DNA of 64,000 nucleotides from Hyphomicrobiales bacterium (GCA_012842935.1 DUSC01000022.1:1-64000); one strand, 5' to 3'; counted from the first letter of the stretch, positions 1-11,328 are shown. Translations and numbers: made by a program. The notes: a model not told the origin generated them from the letters alone.

Positions 1-1047
1 CTCGTACCCGAGCCGACGCCCCGCCGATCCGTTGCACCGGCCGCGCCGGCGATCCCCCCCACCGGGCGCGTGACGGTGGGCAGGGCCGTCGAGGCGAAGG
101 CCGCGGACGCTGCGCCGGCGGCGGAGCCACGCCGATCGTGGCTGCAGCGCCTCCGCGGCGGGCTGGCGCGGTCGTCACGCGAGCTGACCGGCTCGATCGC
201 CGGAGTCTTCACGAAGCGGAAACTCGACGAGGAAACCCTCGAGGAACTCGAGGATGTGCTTCTCCGCGCCGATCTCGGCATGGAGACGGCGATCCGCATC
301 ACCCAGGCGCTGGCGCAGGGACGTCACGGCCGCAACGTCTCCGACGAGGAAGTCCGGACGATCATGGCGCAGGAGATCGAGAAGGTATTGGCGCCCGTCG
401 CCGGACCGCTCGAACTCGATCTCTCGCACAAGCCTCACGTCATCCTCGTCGTCGGCGTGAACGGCACCGGCAAGACGACGACGATCGGCAAGCTCGCCGC
501 CAAGCTCGTCGCCGGGGGGCTGAAGGTGACGCTCGCCGCCGGCGACACGTTCCGCGCCGCGGCCATCGAGCAGCTGAAAATCTGGGGCGAACGCACCGGC
601 TCGCCGGTCGTCGCTTCGAAGCTCGGGGCCGATGCGGCCGGCCTCGCGCACGACGCCTACACGACGGCGCGCGCCGCGGGATCCGACGTGCTGATCATCG
701 ATACCGCCGGGCGACTGCAGAACAAGACCGAACTCATGGCGGAACTGGAGAAGATCGTCCGCGTGCTCGCCAAGCTCGATCCCGAGGCGCCGCACACCGT
801 CCTGCAGACCGTCGATGCCACGACGGGGCAGAACGCGCTGAACCAGGTCGAGATCTTCCGCAATGTCGCCGGTGTCAACGGGCTTGTCATGACCAAGCTC
901 GACGGCACGGCACGCGGTGGCATCCTCGTCGCCATCGCCGCCAAGCACCGGCTTCCGGTCTTTTTCATCGGCGTCGGCGAGCAGATCGACGACCTCGAAC
1001 CGTTCTCGGCGCGCGACTTCGCCCGGGCGATTGCTGGAGTGGCCTGA
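1..1047 (+). CDS. ftsY: Signal recognition particle receptor FtsY (5' end truncated by window)
   Basis: SRP GTPase motifs GVNGTGKTTTIGKLA, DTFRAAAIEQL, DTAGRLQN, TKLDGTARGG; the frame is open upstream of the first listed ATG to base 1. Confidence 0.96.
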   Translation, partial: LVPEPTPRRSVAPAAPAIPPTGRVTVGRAVEAKAADAAPAAEPRRSWLQRLRGGLARSSRELTGSIAGVFTKRKLDEETLEELEDVLLRADLGMETAIRITQALAQGRHGRNVSDEEVRTIMAQEIEKVLAPVAGPLELDLSHKPHVILVVGVNGTGKTTTIGKLAAKLVAGGLKVTLAAGDTFRAAAIEQLKIWGERTGSPVVASKLGADAAGLAHDAYTTARAAGSDVLIIDTAGRLQNKTELMAELEKIVRVLAKLDPEAPHTVLQTVDATTGQNALNQVEIFRNVAGVNGLVMTKLDGTARGGILVAIAAKHRLPVFFIGVGEQIDDLEPFSARDFARAIAGVA

Positions 1048-1050
1048 AAG

Positions 1051-1698
1051 ATGGGCGAACCGATCTTCGAACGCGACCCGTCCGATCCGAAGCGCAAGGA
1101 CATCAACCCCTTGCTCAAGCTCGCCCTCGAACTCGGGCCTCTGCTGGTCTTCTTCTTCGCCAATGCGCGCGGCGAGTGGCTGGTCGAGACGCTGCCCGCA
1201 CTCGGCATGTTCGGCGGGCCGATCTTCGTCGCCACTGCGCTCTTCATGCTGGCGACGGCCTTCGCACTGGCGGTATCCTGGATTCTCACCCGAACGCTGC
1301 CGATCATGCCGCTGGTGTCCGGCATCGTCGTCTTCGTCTTCGGTGCGCTGACGCTCTATCTTCATGACGACGTGTTCATCAAGATGAAGCCGACCATCGT
1401 CAACACGCTGTTCGGAGCGGTCCTGCTCGTCGGCCTGGCCTTCGGAAAGGCGTTGCTCGGCTATGTCTTCGACAGCGCCTTCCACCTCGATCCGCGAGGA
1501 TGGCGCGCGCTGACATTGCGCTGGGGCCTTTTCTTCCTGTTCCTCGCCGTGCTCAACGAACTGGTGTGGCGCAATTTTTCCACCGATACCTGGGTCGCCT
1601 TCAAGGTGTGGGGGATCATGCCGATAACCCTCGTCTTCACCGTCAGCCAGATGCCGCTGATCATGCGGCACTCGCTGGAGGACAACCGGCAGAAGTAG
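1051..1698 (+). CDS. yciB: Inner membrane-spanning protein YciB / septation protein A (IspZ family)
   Basis: Polytopic membrane protein with [18 protein letters not shown] and [23 protein letters not shown] motifs; adjacent to ftsY as in many Rhizobiales. Confidence 0.93.
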   Translation: MGEPIFERDPSDPKRKDINPLLKLALELGPLLVFFFANARGEWLVETLPALGMFGGPIFVATALFMLATAFALAVSWILTRTLPIMPLVSGIVVFVFGALTLYLHDDVFIKMKPTIVNTLFGAVLLVGLAFGKALLGYVFDSAFHLDPRGWRALTLRWGLFFLFLAVLNELVWRNFSTDTWVAFKVWGIMPITLVFTVSQMPLIMRHSLEDNRQK

Positions 1699-2114
1699 GC
1701 GCGCCTGCCGTCGCGACCGGGCGAACGCGCATGAGGCCCCGCGGCAGACCGAAACGACGGCTTGCCCCGCGATGAAGCGCCGGACCGTTTCGGCATGCCG
1801 GCGACGCGTCATCCGGCAGCCTCGCAACCGTCGGCGCCCCATGCGCCGGGAGCCGTACGGCGTCGCGGCATGATGTGCCCGATTCAGTGTCCGACCGGCG
1901 ATCCTCGTGAACGGAGCAACAGACGCCCCGAGGATCGCAGGCCCGGTTCCTCGATCGTCGGCCGCGTACCCGCGGGCTTCGCCGGGCCGGCGCCCGCGGC
2001 TGTCTCCGTCGCGCGACCGGATGCTTTCCGGATCGAGATACGCGCGAGACGGGCATGATCCGCCGCGAGGGAACGCGGGCGCCCTCTGCCGTCGGATCGG
2101 TGCACGAGTCGAGT

Positions 2115-3017
2115 TCAGGCGGCGACAGGAGCGGACGGCGAACCGCCACGCTTGATCACGTACACGACCGCCGCCGCCGTCACATAGGCGACAAGCCCAT
2201 AGATCGCGGGCGGAATCGCCATTTCGGGATTGTTGAGCAACGTCGGGCTCATGGCGATGGCGATGACCAGCGTCGAGTTGTGGATGCCGACTTCCATGCA
2301 GATCGCGATGGCTTGCCGCCGATCGAGCCGCATCAGACGTGGAACGCCGTAACCGATCGCCAGGCTGATCAGGTTGAACGCGAGCGCCGCGACTCCGATC
2401 ACCGGCCCCCAGGTCAACAACGTGTTCCATTCCTGGATCAGTGCGGCGACGACGATGCCGGCGAGGAACAGCGAGGACATGATCTTGACCGGTCGGTCGA
2501 GCGTGATCGCCAGCGCCGCATAGCTGTTGCGTACGATCATGCCGATCGTCACGGGGATCAGCACGAGAGCGAAGACCTGGAGTACCTTGTCGATCTGCAG
2601 CGGGATGACCTTGCCCTCGCCGTAGAAGAACAGCAGCGAGAGGTTGACGATTATCGGCAGCGTCGCGAGGGCCAGCACCGTATTGATGGTGGTCAGCGTT
2701 ATATTGAGCGCGACATCGCCCCCGGCGAGATGGCTGTAGAGATTGGCCGAGGATCCGCCCGGGCTTGCCGCCAGCAGCATCATTCCCACGGCGATCGCCG
2801 CCGGCAGGGCCGACACGTAGACGATCCCGAAGCAGATGACGGGAAGGATCAGGGCCTGGCAGACCAGCGCGACGACAATCGGTTTCGGTCGCGAAACGAC
2901 CCTGCGGAAATCGCCGACGGTCAGGGACAGCCCAAGACCCAGCATGATGACGACGAGCGCCATTGGCAACAGGATGCTGAATACCGCGCTCGACTGCATC
3001 CCGAAAACGCCCCTCAA
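2115..3017 (-). CDS. Bile acid:sodium symporter (BASS) family transporter
   Basis: 300 aa polytopic protein, MLLAASPGGSSANLYSHLAGGDVALNITLTTINT and GVPRLMRLDRRQAIAICMEVGIHNSTLVIAIA motifs. Confidence 0.9.
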   Translation of the reverse strand: MRGVFGMQSSAVFSILLPMALVVIMLGLGLSLTVGDFRRVVSRPKPIVVALVCQALILPVICFGIVYVSALPAAIAVGMMLLAASPGGSSANLYSHLAGGDVALNITLTTINTVLALATLPIIVNLSLLFFYGEGKVIPLQIDKVLQVFALVLIPVTIGMIVRNSYAALAITLDRPVKIMSSLFLAGIVVAALIQEWNTLLTWGPVIGVAALAFNLISLAIGYGVPRLMRLDRRQAIAICMEVGIHNSTLVIAIAMSPTLLNNPEMAIPPAIYGLVAYVTAAAVVYVIKRGGSPSAPVAA

Positions 3018-3117
3018 CCGAACAGGTCCCGCCCCCAGAATTTAGCCGATGGTGCGACGTTTACGAAGCGCCTTCGGAATGACGATGTTCTGGATCAGTA
3101 TGAATTGGAGCCCTGGT

Positions 3118-3702
3118 CTAATCCGCTGTGTCCGCGGCGAGCGCTCGTTCCACTTCCGGCATCAACAGGGTGCGCACCGATCCTTCGGTCAGGGGCCCGA
3201 CATGCTTGAACCGGATCGTGCCGTCCTTGCCGATGACGAAGGTCTCTGGCACGCCGTAGACGCCCCATTCGATCGCCGTGCGGCCCGCCGGATCGACGCC
3301 GACCGCACCGAACGGATTGCCGAGCTCACCGAGGAACCGCCGGGCATCGTCGGGTTCGTCCTTGTAGTTCAGGCCGGACAACGCGAACCGTTTGTCCTTG
3401 GCGAGCGCCAGCAGGACGGGGTGTTCCTCCCGGCACGGCGCGCACCAGGACGCGAAAATATTGAGCACGGTGACCTTGCCTGCGAATGCGGACGAATCGA
3501 GACCTGGCACCCCCAGCCCGGCGAGGGCGTCGAGAGCGGTCTTGGGCGCCGGCTGGCCGATCAGGGCCGACGGAACCACCGATCCGTCGCGCCCGGACAG
3601 CAACTGCAGCAGGAAAACGCCCGCCAGAAAGGCAAACACGGCGAGGGGCAGCAGACCGGCCAGCCGCCGAGTCCGCCGCGCCGTTTCGGTATTTTCGCTC
3701 AT
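3118..3702 (-). CDS. ccmG: Cytochrome c biogenesis thiol:disulfide interchange protein CcmG/DsbE
   Basis: TlpA-like fold with NIFASWCAPCREEHP active site and GVYGVPETFVIGKDGTI; start chosen at MSENTE (listed ORF extends upstream). Confidence 0.93.
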   Translation of the reverse strand: MSENTETARRTRRLAGLLPLAVFAFLAGVFLLQLLSGRDGSVVPSALIGQPAPKTALDALAGLGVPGLDSSAFAGKVTVLNIFASWCAPCREEHPVLLALAKDKRFALSGLNYKDEPDDARRFLGELGNPFGAVGVDPAGRTAIEWGVYGVPETFVIGKDGTIRFKHVGPLTEGSVRTLLMPEVERALAADTAD

Positions 3703-3872
3703 GCCGCCGTACCGGCGCGCTGGTCTGAACGACGGCGGATACCCTCCGCTTCCAGCTCCGCCAGCTCGCGTTTGCGCGCCGCCTGGTCGATGAGGATCCA
3801 GGCGACCAGGGCGCCGATAACCGCAACGGTGACGAGGTAGGCTGCCGCGACAAAGAAGGCGTGCTCGCTCAC
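3699..3872 (-). CDS. ccmD: Heme exporter protein CcmD
   Basis: 57 aa single-TM protein VSEHAFFVAAAYLVTVAVIGALVAWILIDQAARKRELAELEAEGIRRRSDQ, GTG start, 4-nt overlaps with both ccmC and ccmG. Confidence 0.85.
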   Translation of the reverse strand: MSEHAFFVAAAYLVTVAVIGALVAWILIDQAARKRELAELEAEGIRRRSDQRAGTAA

Positions 3873-4633
3873 CGGACACCTCCTTCGACCCGCCGTGCGG
3901 CGACGCGTCGCATCGCCGCGACTCGGCGGCGCCAGATCTCCGTTCGCATCGCGTCGAGATGCAGCGCGAAGAACAGGATCGTGAAGCCGAGCGCCATGAC
4001 CAGCAGGGGCCACAGGAGGCTCGGATGGATCGTCGGGCCGTCGAGCCGGAAGACCGAGGCGGGTTGGTGCAGGGTTGCCCACCAGTCGACCGAAAACTTG
4101 ATCACCGGAATGTTGAGAAAGCCGATCAGCACGATCACCGCCGCGGCGCGGGCCGAGCGCGCCGGATCGTCGAGTGCCCGCGTCAGCGCGATGATGCCGA
4201 GATAGAGAAGGAAGAGCACGAAAACCGAGGTCAGCCGACCGTCCCAGACCCACCAGGTGCCCCACATCGGCTTGCCCCAGATGGAGCCGGTAAGCAGCGC
4301 AAGCGCGGTGAAGGTGGCGCCGATCGGCGCGGCCGCCTTCACCGACACATCGGCCAGGGGGTGGCGCCAGACCAGCGTGCCGAGCGCCGAGACGGCCATC
4401 AGCGTATAGCACATCATCGACAGCCAGGCGAACGGCACATGGATGTACATGATCCGCACCGTGATGCCCTGCTGGTAGTCCTCGGGCGCGGCAAATGAAA
4501 GGTAGAGGCCGGTGGCGAGCACGATGATCGCCGTACCGTAGAGCCACGGCAGCACCCGGCCCGCCAGCGCGAGGAAGCGGGTCGGATTGGCGATATCGGT
4601 CCATCGCCCCGGCTGAAGGGTTGCGTCGCTCAT
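3869..4633 (-). CDS. ccmC: Heme ABC transporter permease CcmC
   Basis: CcmC motifs RIMYIHVPFAWLSMM and WGKPMWGTWWVWDGRLTS. Confidence 0.96.
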   Translation of the reverse strand: MSDATLQPGRWTDIANPTRFLALAGRVLPWLYGTAIIVLATGLYLSFAAPEDYQQGITVRIMYIHVPFAWLSMMCYTLMAVSALGTLVWRHPLADVSVKAAAPIGATFTALALLTGSIWGKPMWGTWWVWDGRLTSVFVLFLLYLGIIALTRALDDPARSARAAAVIVLIGFLNIPVIKFSVDWWATLHQPASVFRLDGPTIHPSLLWPLLVMALGFTILFFALHLDAMRTEIWRRRVAAMRRVAARRVEGGVR

Positions 4634-4696
4634 CGCTCTTCCATAGTCCGGCGGCCTGCCGTCCGCAATTGATGCCGATCAAACCGGCGTGAACGT

Positions 4697-5362
4697 TCAG
4701 TCGGCCGCATAGCGCAGCGCGACCGCCGCCGCGAGCGGTCCGATCACCGCCATGAACAACGTCAGCGCGGCGAGAATGAGGAAGGGCGGCAGGAACGGGT
4801 CCGGCTCGTTGACCGCGGCATAACTCGCCGATACGCCGAAGATGAGCACCGGAATGGCGATCGGCAGGACGAGCACCGACACGAGCAGTCCGCCGCGCGG
4901 CAGTGCCACGGTTACCGAAGCGCCGGCCGCGCCGACGAAGGCGAGCGCCGGCGTACCGACGAGCAGCGTCAGCGTCGCCGCGCCGATGGCGACTGCATCC
5001 ATGTTCATGAGGAGACCGAACACCGGCGCTGCCACGACCAGCGGCAGCAACGCGACGAGCCAGTGGGCGACGCACTTGACGAACACTGTCGCCACCAGCA
5101 GGTGCGTATCGCGCGCGACGATCATCAGGTCGAGGGAACCGTCCTCGCGGTCGGCCTGGAACAGCCTGTCGAGACCGAGCAGACCGGCGAGCAGCGCACC
5201 GATCCACAACACGGCCGGCCCGAGCCGGGCGAGCAGGCTGATGTCTGGACCGACCGCGAACGGTATCGCCGATACCACGGCGAGGAAGAACAGGACGCCC
5301 GTCAAGGCCCCCCCGCCAGCGCGGATGCCGAGGCGGATCTCGCGGACAAGCAGGGCGAGCAT
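4697..5362 (-). CDS. ccmB: Heme exporter protein CcmB
   Basis: Six-TM protein [39 protein letters not shown]; position in ccm operon. Confidence 0.94.
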   Translation of the reverse strand: MLALLVREIRLGIRAGGGALTGVLFFLAVVSAIPFAVGPDISLLARLGPAVLWIGALLAGLLGLDRLFQADREDGSLDLMIVARDTHLLVATVFVKCVAHWLVALLPLVVAAPVFGLLMNMDAVAIGAATLTLLVGTPALAFVGAAGASVTVALPRGGLLVSVLVLPIAIPVLIFGVSASYAAVNEPDPFLPPFLILAALTLFMAVIGPLAAAVALRYAAD

Positions 5363-6027
5363 CAGAGCCCTCCGGGGGCCGTCGCGGCGCCGTCGAGAAC
5401 TTCAGCGTGTCCGCCATGCGTACGGCGGCCGCCCATTTCCAGCGTCTTCGCCCCGGAAAGTCCGAGCGGCAGATGCGTGGCGGCAACGATCATGCCGCCC
5501 GAGGCAAGGTGCTCATCCATCATTTCGGCGAATTGCGCTTCCGAGGCGCGGTCGAGGCCCGCCGTCGGCTCGTCGAGCAGCCAGAGCGGGCGCCGGCTGA
5601 CGAGCAGCCTCGCGATCGAAACCCGCCGTTTCTGGCCGGTGGAAAGATAGCCGAACGGCAGGTGTCCTGTTCCGGAAAGCCCGACTCTGTCCAGGGCCTC
5701 GATGACCGACGCACGATGGGATCCGTGGAAGGCGCGCCAGAAAGCGAGGTTCTCCGCAACCGTCAACGCCGGCTTCATCGCATTCAAATGGCCGAGATAG
5801 TGCGCCGAGCCGGCGAGCGTCGGCCAGTCCTCGCCGCCGCCTTCCCAGGCGATTCTGCCGCCCGCAGACGGCAGCAAGCCGGCCAGCACGCGCAGCAACG
5901 TCGACTTTCCCGCACCGTTGGGGCCGGTGATGACGAGGCTGCCGTGCGGGACGAGCAGGAACGAGATGCCGGAAAAGACCGGCTCGCCTCCCCGTTCGCC
6001 CGCCAGATCGACTACGGCCAGTTGCAT
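5362..6027 (-). CDS. ccmA: Heme ABC exporter ATP-binding protein CcmA
   Basis: Walker [20 protein letters not shown], signature [15 protein letters not shown]; start chosen at MQLAVVDL (ORF extends to 6075). Confidence 0.94.
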   Translation of the reverse strand: MQLAVVDLAGERGGEPVFSGISFLLVPHGSLVITGPNGAGKSTLLRVLAGLLPSAGGRIAWEGGGEDWPTLAGSAHYLGHLNAMKPALTVAENLAFWRAFHGSHRASVIEALDRVGLSGTGHLPFGYLSTGQKRRVSIARLLVSRRPLWLLDEPTAGLDRASEAQFAEMMDEHLASGGMIVAATHLPLGLSGAKTLEMGGRRTHGGHAEVLDGAATAPGGL

Positions 6028-6298
6028 TGCGCCCCACATCGAAAGTCTGATCGCCGCCTCTTCGCAGCGCAGCATTTATGCCAATTCACCGGCTAGAACT
6101 ATTCTAGGAATTTCTCTATATGCCACACAACCGTGCCAGCGGTCGGTACGGGAACGAACTTGCGCCGGACCAGCGCACCCCTTCGCCAGATGGTGGTGCC
6201 GCTCGGGAGCGGAAAGCGGAAATGGCCGTACCCGCACCTTTGCGCGTGATTCGAGCATGCCACAGGAGTCCGTTCCCGCTCAGGCTGAACAGACCAGG

Positions 6299-9001
6299 AT
6301 GGGATCGCTCGTGTCAAAATCAATCGACAGCTTCAATGCACGCCGGACGCTCAGGGTCGGCGATGCCGAATACGTCTACTTCGACCTGAAGGAAGCCGAG
6401 AAGAACGGCCTCGACGGCATCTCGCGCCTCCCCTACTCGATGAAGGTCCTGCTCGAGAATCTGCTGCGCAACGAGGACGGCCGCTCGGTTACCAGGGAAT
6501 CGATCACAGCGGTCGCCGAATGGCTCACCGACAAGGGCACCGCCGGCTGCGAGATCGCCTATCGGCCGGCCCGCGTGCTGATGCAGGACTTCACCGGGGT
6601 CCCCGCCGTGGTCGACCTCGCCGCCATGCGCGACGGCATCAAGGCCTTGGGCGGCGATCCGGAGAAGATCAACCCGCTGGTCCCGGTCGACCTCGTGATC
6701 GACCACTCGGTCATCGTCGACGAGTTCGGCTCGCCAATGGCCTTCGCCCGCAATGTCGAGCTCGAATACGAGCGCAACGAGGAACGCTACAAGTTCCTGA
6801 AGTGGGGCCAGCAGGCGTTCCGCAACTTCCGCGTGGTTCCGCCCGGCACCGGCATCTGCCACCAGGTCAACCTCGAGTATCTCGGCCAGGTCGTATGGAC
6901 CAACGACGAAGACGGCGAGACGGTGGCCTACCCGGACACCTGCGTCGGTACCGACTCCCATACCACGATGATCAACGGACTCGGCGTGCTCGGCTGGGGC
7001 GTCGGCGGCATCGAGGCGGAGGCCGCGATGCTCGGCCAGCCGGTGTCGATGCTCCTGCCCGAGGTGATCGGCTTCCGGCTCACCGGCCAGCTCAAGGAAG
7101 GCGTCACCGCGACCGACCTCGTGCTCACCGTCACCCAGATGCTGCGCAAGAAGGGCGTCGTCGGCAAGTTCGTCGAGTTCTTCGGTCCGGGCCTGTCCAA
7201 CATGACGCTCGCCGACCGTGCCACGATCGGCAACATGGCGCCGGAATACGGCGCGACCTGCGGATTCTTCCCGGTGGATGCCGAGACCATCCGCTATCTG
7301 ACCATGTCGGGGCGCTCCGAGAGCCGCATCGCGCTGGTCGAAGCCTACAGCAAGGCGCAGGGCATGTGGCGGGACGCCTCGTCCGCCGATCCGGTGTTCA
7401 CCGATACGCTCGAGCTCGACCTCGGCTCGGTCGTCCCCTCGATGGCCGGACCGAAGCGCCCCGAGGGTCGCGTACCCCTGGAAGGCATCGCCGCAGGCTT
7501 CGCCCGGGCGATGGAAACCGAGTACAAGAAAGCCGCCGAGATTTCGAAGCGTTATGCCGTCGAGGGAGCCGACCACGACCTCGGCCACGGCGACGTGGTG
7601 ATCGCGGCGATCACGTCGTGCACCAACACGTCCAACCCGTCGGTCTTGATCGGCGCCGGGCTGCTCGCACGCAACGCCAACCGGCTGGGCCTGAAGCAGA
7701 AGCCCTGGGTGAAGACCTCGCTCGCCCCCGGCAGCCAGGTGGTTGCCGAATATCTGGAAAAGTCCGGGCTGCAGAAGGAGCTCGACCGGATCGGCTTCAA
7801 TCTCGTCGGCTTCGGCTGCACGACCTGTATCGGCAACTCCGGCCCGCTGCCGGCGCCGATCTCCAGGACCATCAACGACAAGGGCCTGATCGCCGCCGCC
7901 GTGCTCTCCGGCAACCGCAACTTCGAGGGTCGCGTCTCGCCCGACGTGCAGGCAAACTACCTCGCCTCGCCGCCGCTGGTCGTCGCCTATGCGCTGGCCG
8001 GCACGGTGACCAGGGATCTAACGGCGGAACCGATCGGCGAGGACCGGGACGGCAAGCCTGTCTACCTGCGCGACATCTGGCCGACCAACCACGAGATCGA
8101 GCAGTTCATCGCCGAGAATGTCACCCGCGAACTTTTCGCCCGCAAGTATGCCGACGTGTTCAAGGGCGACGCGAACTGGCAGAAGGTCAAGGCACCGGCC
8201 GGCCAGACCTACGCCTGGGACGACAAGTCGACCTACGTGCAGAACCCGCCCTACTTCGTCGGCATGGGCCGCAAGCCCGCCGCAGTCGGCGACATAAAGG
8301 GCGCGCGCATCCTCGGCCTGTTCGGCGACAAGATCACGACCGACCACATCTCTCCGGCCGGCTCGATCAAGGCCGCGTCGCCGGCGGGCAAGTATCTCAT
8401 GGACCGTGGCGTCGGCGTCGCCGACTTCAACCAGTACGGCACGCGGCGCGGCAACCACGAGGTGATGATGCGCGGCACTTTCGCCAACATCCGCATCCGC
8501 AACCACATGCTGGGCGAGAACGGTCGCGAGGGCGGCTACACGATCCATTATCCGTCTAAGGAGGAAATGCCGATCTACGACGCGGCGATGAAGTATCGCG
8601 GCGAAGGCGTCCCGTTGGTCATCTTCGCCGGCGTCGAATACGGCAACGGCTCATCCCGCGACTGGGCAGCGAAGGGTACCAACCTCCTCGGTGTCCGCGC
8701 CGTCATCGCCCAGTCCTTCGAGCGCATCCATCGCTCGAACCTGGTGGGCATGGGCGTCATTCCCTTCGTCTTCGACGAGGGCACGTCGTGGGCATCCCTC
8801 GGCCTCAAGGGTGACGAAACTGTCACCATCGAAGGACTGGACTCGATTAAGCCGCGGCAGCGGATGACCGCCCGCATCACCTCTGCGGACGGATCGGTGA
8901 AGGAGGTCCCGATCCTCTGCCGGATCGATACGCTGGACGAACTCGACTACTTCAGGAACGGTGGCATCCTGCAGTACGTGCTGCGCGATCTGGCCGCCTG
9001 A
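6299..9001 (+). CDS. acnA: Aconitate hydratase AcnA
   Basis: ~900 aa, [94 protein letters not shown]; start at 6299 (ATG) or 6311 (GTG). Confidence 0.97.
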   Translation: MGSLVSKSIDSFNARRTLRVGDAEYVYFDLKEAEKNGLDGISRLPYSMKVLLENLLRNEDGRSVTRESITAVAEWLTDKGTAGCEIAYRPARVLMQDFTGVPAVVDLAAMRDGIKALGGDPEKINPLVPVDLVIDHSVIVDEFGSPMAFARNVELEYERNEERYKFLKWGQQAFRNFRVVPPGTGICHQVNLEYLGQVVWTNDEDGETVAYPDTCVGTDSHTTMINGLGVLGWGVGGIEAEAAMLGQPVSMLLPEVIGFRLTGQLKEGVTATDLVLTVTQMLRKKGVVGKFVEFFGPGLSNMTLADRATIGNMAPEYGATCGFFPVDAETIRYLTMSGRSESRIALVEAYSKAQGMWRDASSADPVFTDTLELDLGSVVPSMAGPKRPEGRVPLEGIAAGFARAMETEYKKAAEISKRYAVEGADHDLGHGDVVIAAITSCTNTSNPSVLIGAGLLARNANRLGLKQKPWVKTSLAPGSQVVAEYLEKSGLQKELDRIGFNLVGFGCTTCIGNSGPLPAPISRTINDKGLIAAAVLSGNRNFEGRVSPDVQANYLASPPLVVAYALAGTVTRDLTAEPIGEDRDGKPVYLRDIWPTNHEIEQFIAENVTRELFARKYADVFKGDANWQKVKAPAGQTYAWDDKSTYVQNPPYFVGMGRKPAAVGDIKGARILGLFGDKITTDHISPAGSIKAASPAGKYLMDRGVGVADFNQYGTRRGNHEVMMRGTFANIRIRNHMLGENGREGGYTIHYPSKEEMPIYDAAMKYRGEGVPLVIFAGVEYGNGSSRDWAAKGTNLLGVRAVIAQSFERIHRSNLVGMGVIPFVFDEGTSWASLGLKGDETVTIEGLDSIKPRQRMTARITSADGSVKEVPILCRIDTLDELDYFRNGGILQYVLRDLAA

Positions 9002-9019
9002 GGGAGGGTCGACGGCATC

Positions 9020-9048
9020 GCCTCGCCGCCTCCGGGCGGCGAGGCTTT
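9020..9048 (+). terminator. Probable intrinsic terminator of acnA
   Basis: GCCTCGCCGCC-TCCG-GGCGGCGAGGC followed by TTT; 11-bp perfect stem, 19 nt after the acnA stop. Confidence 0.75.
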
Positions 9049-9181
9049 CCGTCGCCGGAAGGCCCCGGCTCTTTGCCGGAGGATTCAATCTAACGTGACT
9101 TCCCCTTGATGGCCGCTTCTGCCATTTTCCGCTCCAACCGATAAGATTCCGGCCCATCCGTGGCCGCCGACTGGAAAGACA

Positions 9182-9934
9182 ATGGAGAGCGGTTTTCGCA
9201 CCGGGCTGGCGGCGGCAGCGCTGGCCCTTTTGATGTTTTCCGGCACGTCCTTTGCGGGAGAGGGAACCTCCCCGCTCGGAGTGGTCGAGCTTTTCACCAG
9301 CCAGGGCTGCAGTTCCTGTCCGCCGGCGGACAAGCTGTTCGGAGAGTTGGCCGCGCGCGGCGATATCGTCGCGCTCGCCTATCACGTCGACTACTGGGAT
9401 TATCTCGGATGGCACGACACGCTCGCCAGCGAGGAAAACTCCGCGCGGCAGTACGGCTATATGCAAGCTTTCGACAACCGCTCGGTGTACACGCCGCAAG
9501 CGATAATCAACGGGCGGGCCGATGCGCGTGCGGCCAACCCGGGCGAGATCGAAAGGACTCTCCTCGACCTGAAGGCAGGCGGGAAGGGACTGAACGTGCC
9601 CATCTCGGTCCGCCGCGCCGGGGATACCGTCGTGATCGAGGCGGGCGAAGGCAGCCCCGACGCCCGCGCGGCGATCGTCCTGGTTTCCTTCGCGCCGCCG
9701 ACCCCGATCGCCATCCGCAAGGGTGAGAACAAGGGCAAGAACATCACCTACTGGAATGCCGTGCTCAGGGTCCAGACCGTCGGAATGTGGCGCGGCGCCT
9801 TCGCAAGGATCGAAATGCCGGCCACCGAGGTCGAGCGCAAGGGCGCGGGCGGCTGTGCGGTGCTCCTCCAGTCGGTCTCGGCGGACGGTCGACCGGGCCC
9901 GATACTCGGTGCCGCCATCGTCCGCAAGCAATAG
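9182..9934 (+). CDS. DUF1223 domain-containing secreted thioredoxin-like protein
   Basis: Signal peptide, VVELFTSQGCSSCPPADKLFGELA and ALAYHVDYWDYLGWHDTLAS...YTPQAIINGR motifs. Confidence 0.9.
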   Translation: MESGFRTGLAAAALALLMFSGTSFAGEGTSPLGVVELFTSQGCSSCPPADKLFGELAARGDIVALAYHVDYWDYLGWHDTLASEENSARQYGYMQAFDNRSVYTPQAIINGRADARAANPGEIERTLLDLKAGGKGLNVPISVRRAGDTVVIEAGEGSPDARAAIVLVSFAPPTPIAIRKGENKGKNITYWNAVLRVQTVGMWRGAFARIEMPATEVERKGAGGCAVLLQSVSADGRPGPILGAAIVRKQ

Positions 9935-10362
9935 GGCACACGGCGCCGCGAACCGCCGCTGCCGACCGGTATTCCGCGCGTCATGCGAAACCACAAAACG
10001 AAACCGACGCCAGCGGGCACTGGCGCCGGTCTCTTGGCTTTGGGATCGTCGCCCCCGGTTCCTTGCTAAAACCGAGGTTGGTTCGATCCGACGCGGACCC
10101 GTGGGCGGGGGGCTTGGGGTTACGAGCCAGTGCCGGACCGAACCGTCTCAGGCAACGATCGGATCGTCGCCGGACTTTGGGGCGTGAGCTGGGATAAAAT
10201 ACGGCGGATTTGCGGCATGCCATCACCAATTCTAACATCCGGGAGTCCTTCGTGACCCTCGCGGAATTCGGACGGCCGATGTTCCGGATCGTTGTCCGGG
10301 CTTGAAAAAGGCGAAGGAAACGGCCACCTTCGTCACACAACTGTCATGACGAGGCACGTTGC

Positions 10363-10749
10363 ATGGAAAAATACGGAGCAGGATCGGAGGATGGGGACGA
10401 ATCCGCAATACTCATCCCGCTCCAAACCGCACGGTCGCAACGAGCCGCGTTTCCGGTGACGTTCGACCGGAGGGAACTCGACGCCATCCTGCGCGTCTAC
10501 GGCCGGATGGTCGCAGCCAACGAATGGCGGGACTACGCGATCGATTACCTGCAGGACCGTGCGGTATTTTCGGTCTTTCGGCGGAGCAGCGAGACACCGC
10601 TCTTTCAGATCGTCAAGGACCCCAGACTCACCCGCCGGCAGGGCGCCTACGCGGTCGTCGCCGCGCAGGGCACCATCCTCAAGCGCGGACACGAACTGGC
10701 GCGCGTGCTGGGCGTATTCGACAGCAAGCTGCGACTCGTCCAGACCTGA
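10363..10749 (+). CDS. DUF2794 domain-containing protein
   Basis: FDRRELDAILRVYGRMVAANEWRDYAIDYLQDRAVFSVFRRSSETPLFQIVKDPRL. Confidence 0.85.
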   Translation: MEKYGAGSEDGDESAILIPLQTARSQRAAFPVTFDRRELDAILRVYGRMVAANEWRDYAIDYLQDRAVFSVFRRSSETPLFQIVKDPRLTRRQGAYAVVAAQGTILKRGHELARVLGVFDSKLRLVQT

Positions 10750-10752
10750 GGA

Positions 10753-11328
10753 TTACCGCGCCACGAATTTCCTCTCCGGCAGCGAGGACCCGTCCGGCGG
10801 CGTGGTATTGCCGCCGTTGATCGGCAGTTGCATGATCACCGTGTCCAGCCAGCGGCCGTGCTTGTAGCCGGAGCCTTCCAGCGTTCCGGCGTGGCGGAAG
10901 CCCAGCGCCGCATGCAGCCTGACCGAAGCGCTTTCGGGCGACCCGTCGCCGATGACGGCGAGGATCTGGCGGAAGCCGAGATCCTTGCAGGCCGCGATGA
11001 GCGCGGCGAGCAGGAGCCGGCCGAGCCCGCGGCCCTGCCGGTCCGGCGCGACGTAGATGGAATCCTCGACGATGAAGCGGTAGGCCGGCCGCGGCCGGAA
11101 CGGCCCGGCATAGGCGTAGCCGGCGACCCGGCCGCCGGCCTCCTCGGCGACGATGTAGGGAAAGCCGGCGTCGCTCAGGGCGGCGAAGCGGACCGCCATG
11201 TCGTCGCGCGAGGGCGGCTCGAGTTCGTAGCTCGCCGTCCCGTGGCGGACGGCGTGGGAATAGATGGCCGTGATCGATCCGAGGTCGGCGGCGATCGCAG
11301 GGCGTAGCGAGATGGCGGGTCGGCTCAT
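10753..11328 (-). CDS. GNAT family N-acetyltransferase (phosphinothricin acetyltransferase-like)
   Basis: IYSHAVRHGTASYELEPPS, SIYVAPDRQGRGLGRLLLAALI, LHAALGFRHAGTLEGSGYKHGRWLDTVIMQ; start chosen at MSRPAIS. Confidence 0.9.
   Translation of the reverse strand: MSRPAISLRPAIAADLGSITAIYSHAVRHGTASYELEPPSRDDMAVRFAALSDAGFPYIVAEEAGGRVAGYAYAGPFRPRPAYRFIVEDSIYVAPDRQGRGLGRLLLAALIAACKDLGFRQILAVIGDGSPESASVRLHAALGFRHAGTLEGSGYKHGRWLDTVIMQLPINGGNTTPPDGSSLPERKFVAR

Noticed and set aside
175-2430. 751-aa minus-strand ORF opposite ftsY/yciB
   Set aside because: Antisense open frame typical of high-GC DNA; composition is Arg/Asp/Glu-rich without domains, and it overlaps ftsY, yciB and the BASS gene, which carry clear family motifs
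10075-10105. GGTTGGTTCGATCCGAC resembling a tRNA T-arm
   Set aside because: Loop is 6 nt instead of 7 and no acceptor, D or anticodon arm could be assembled
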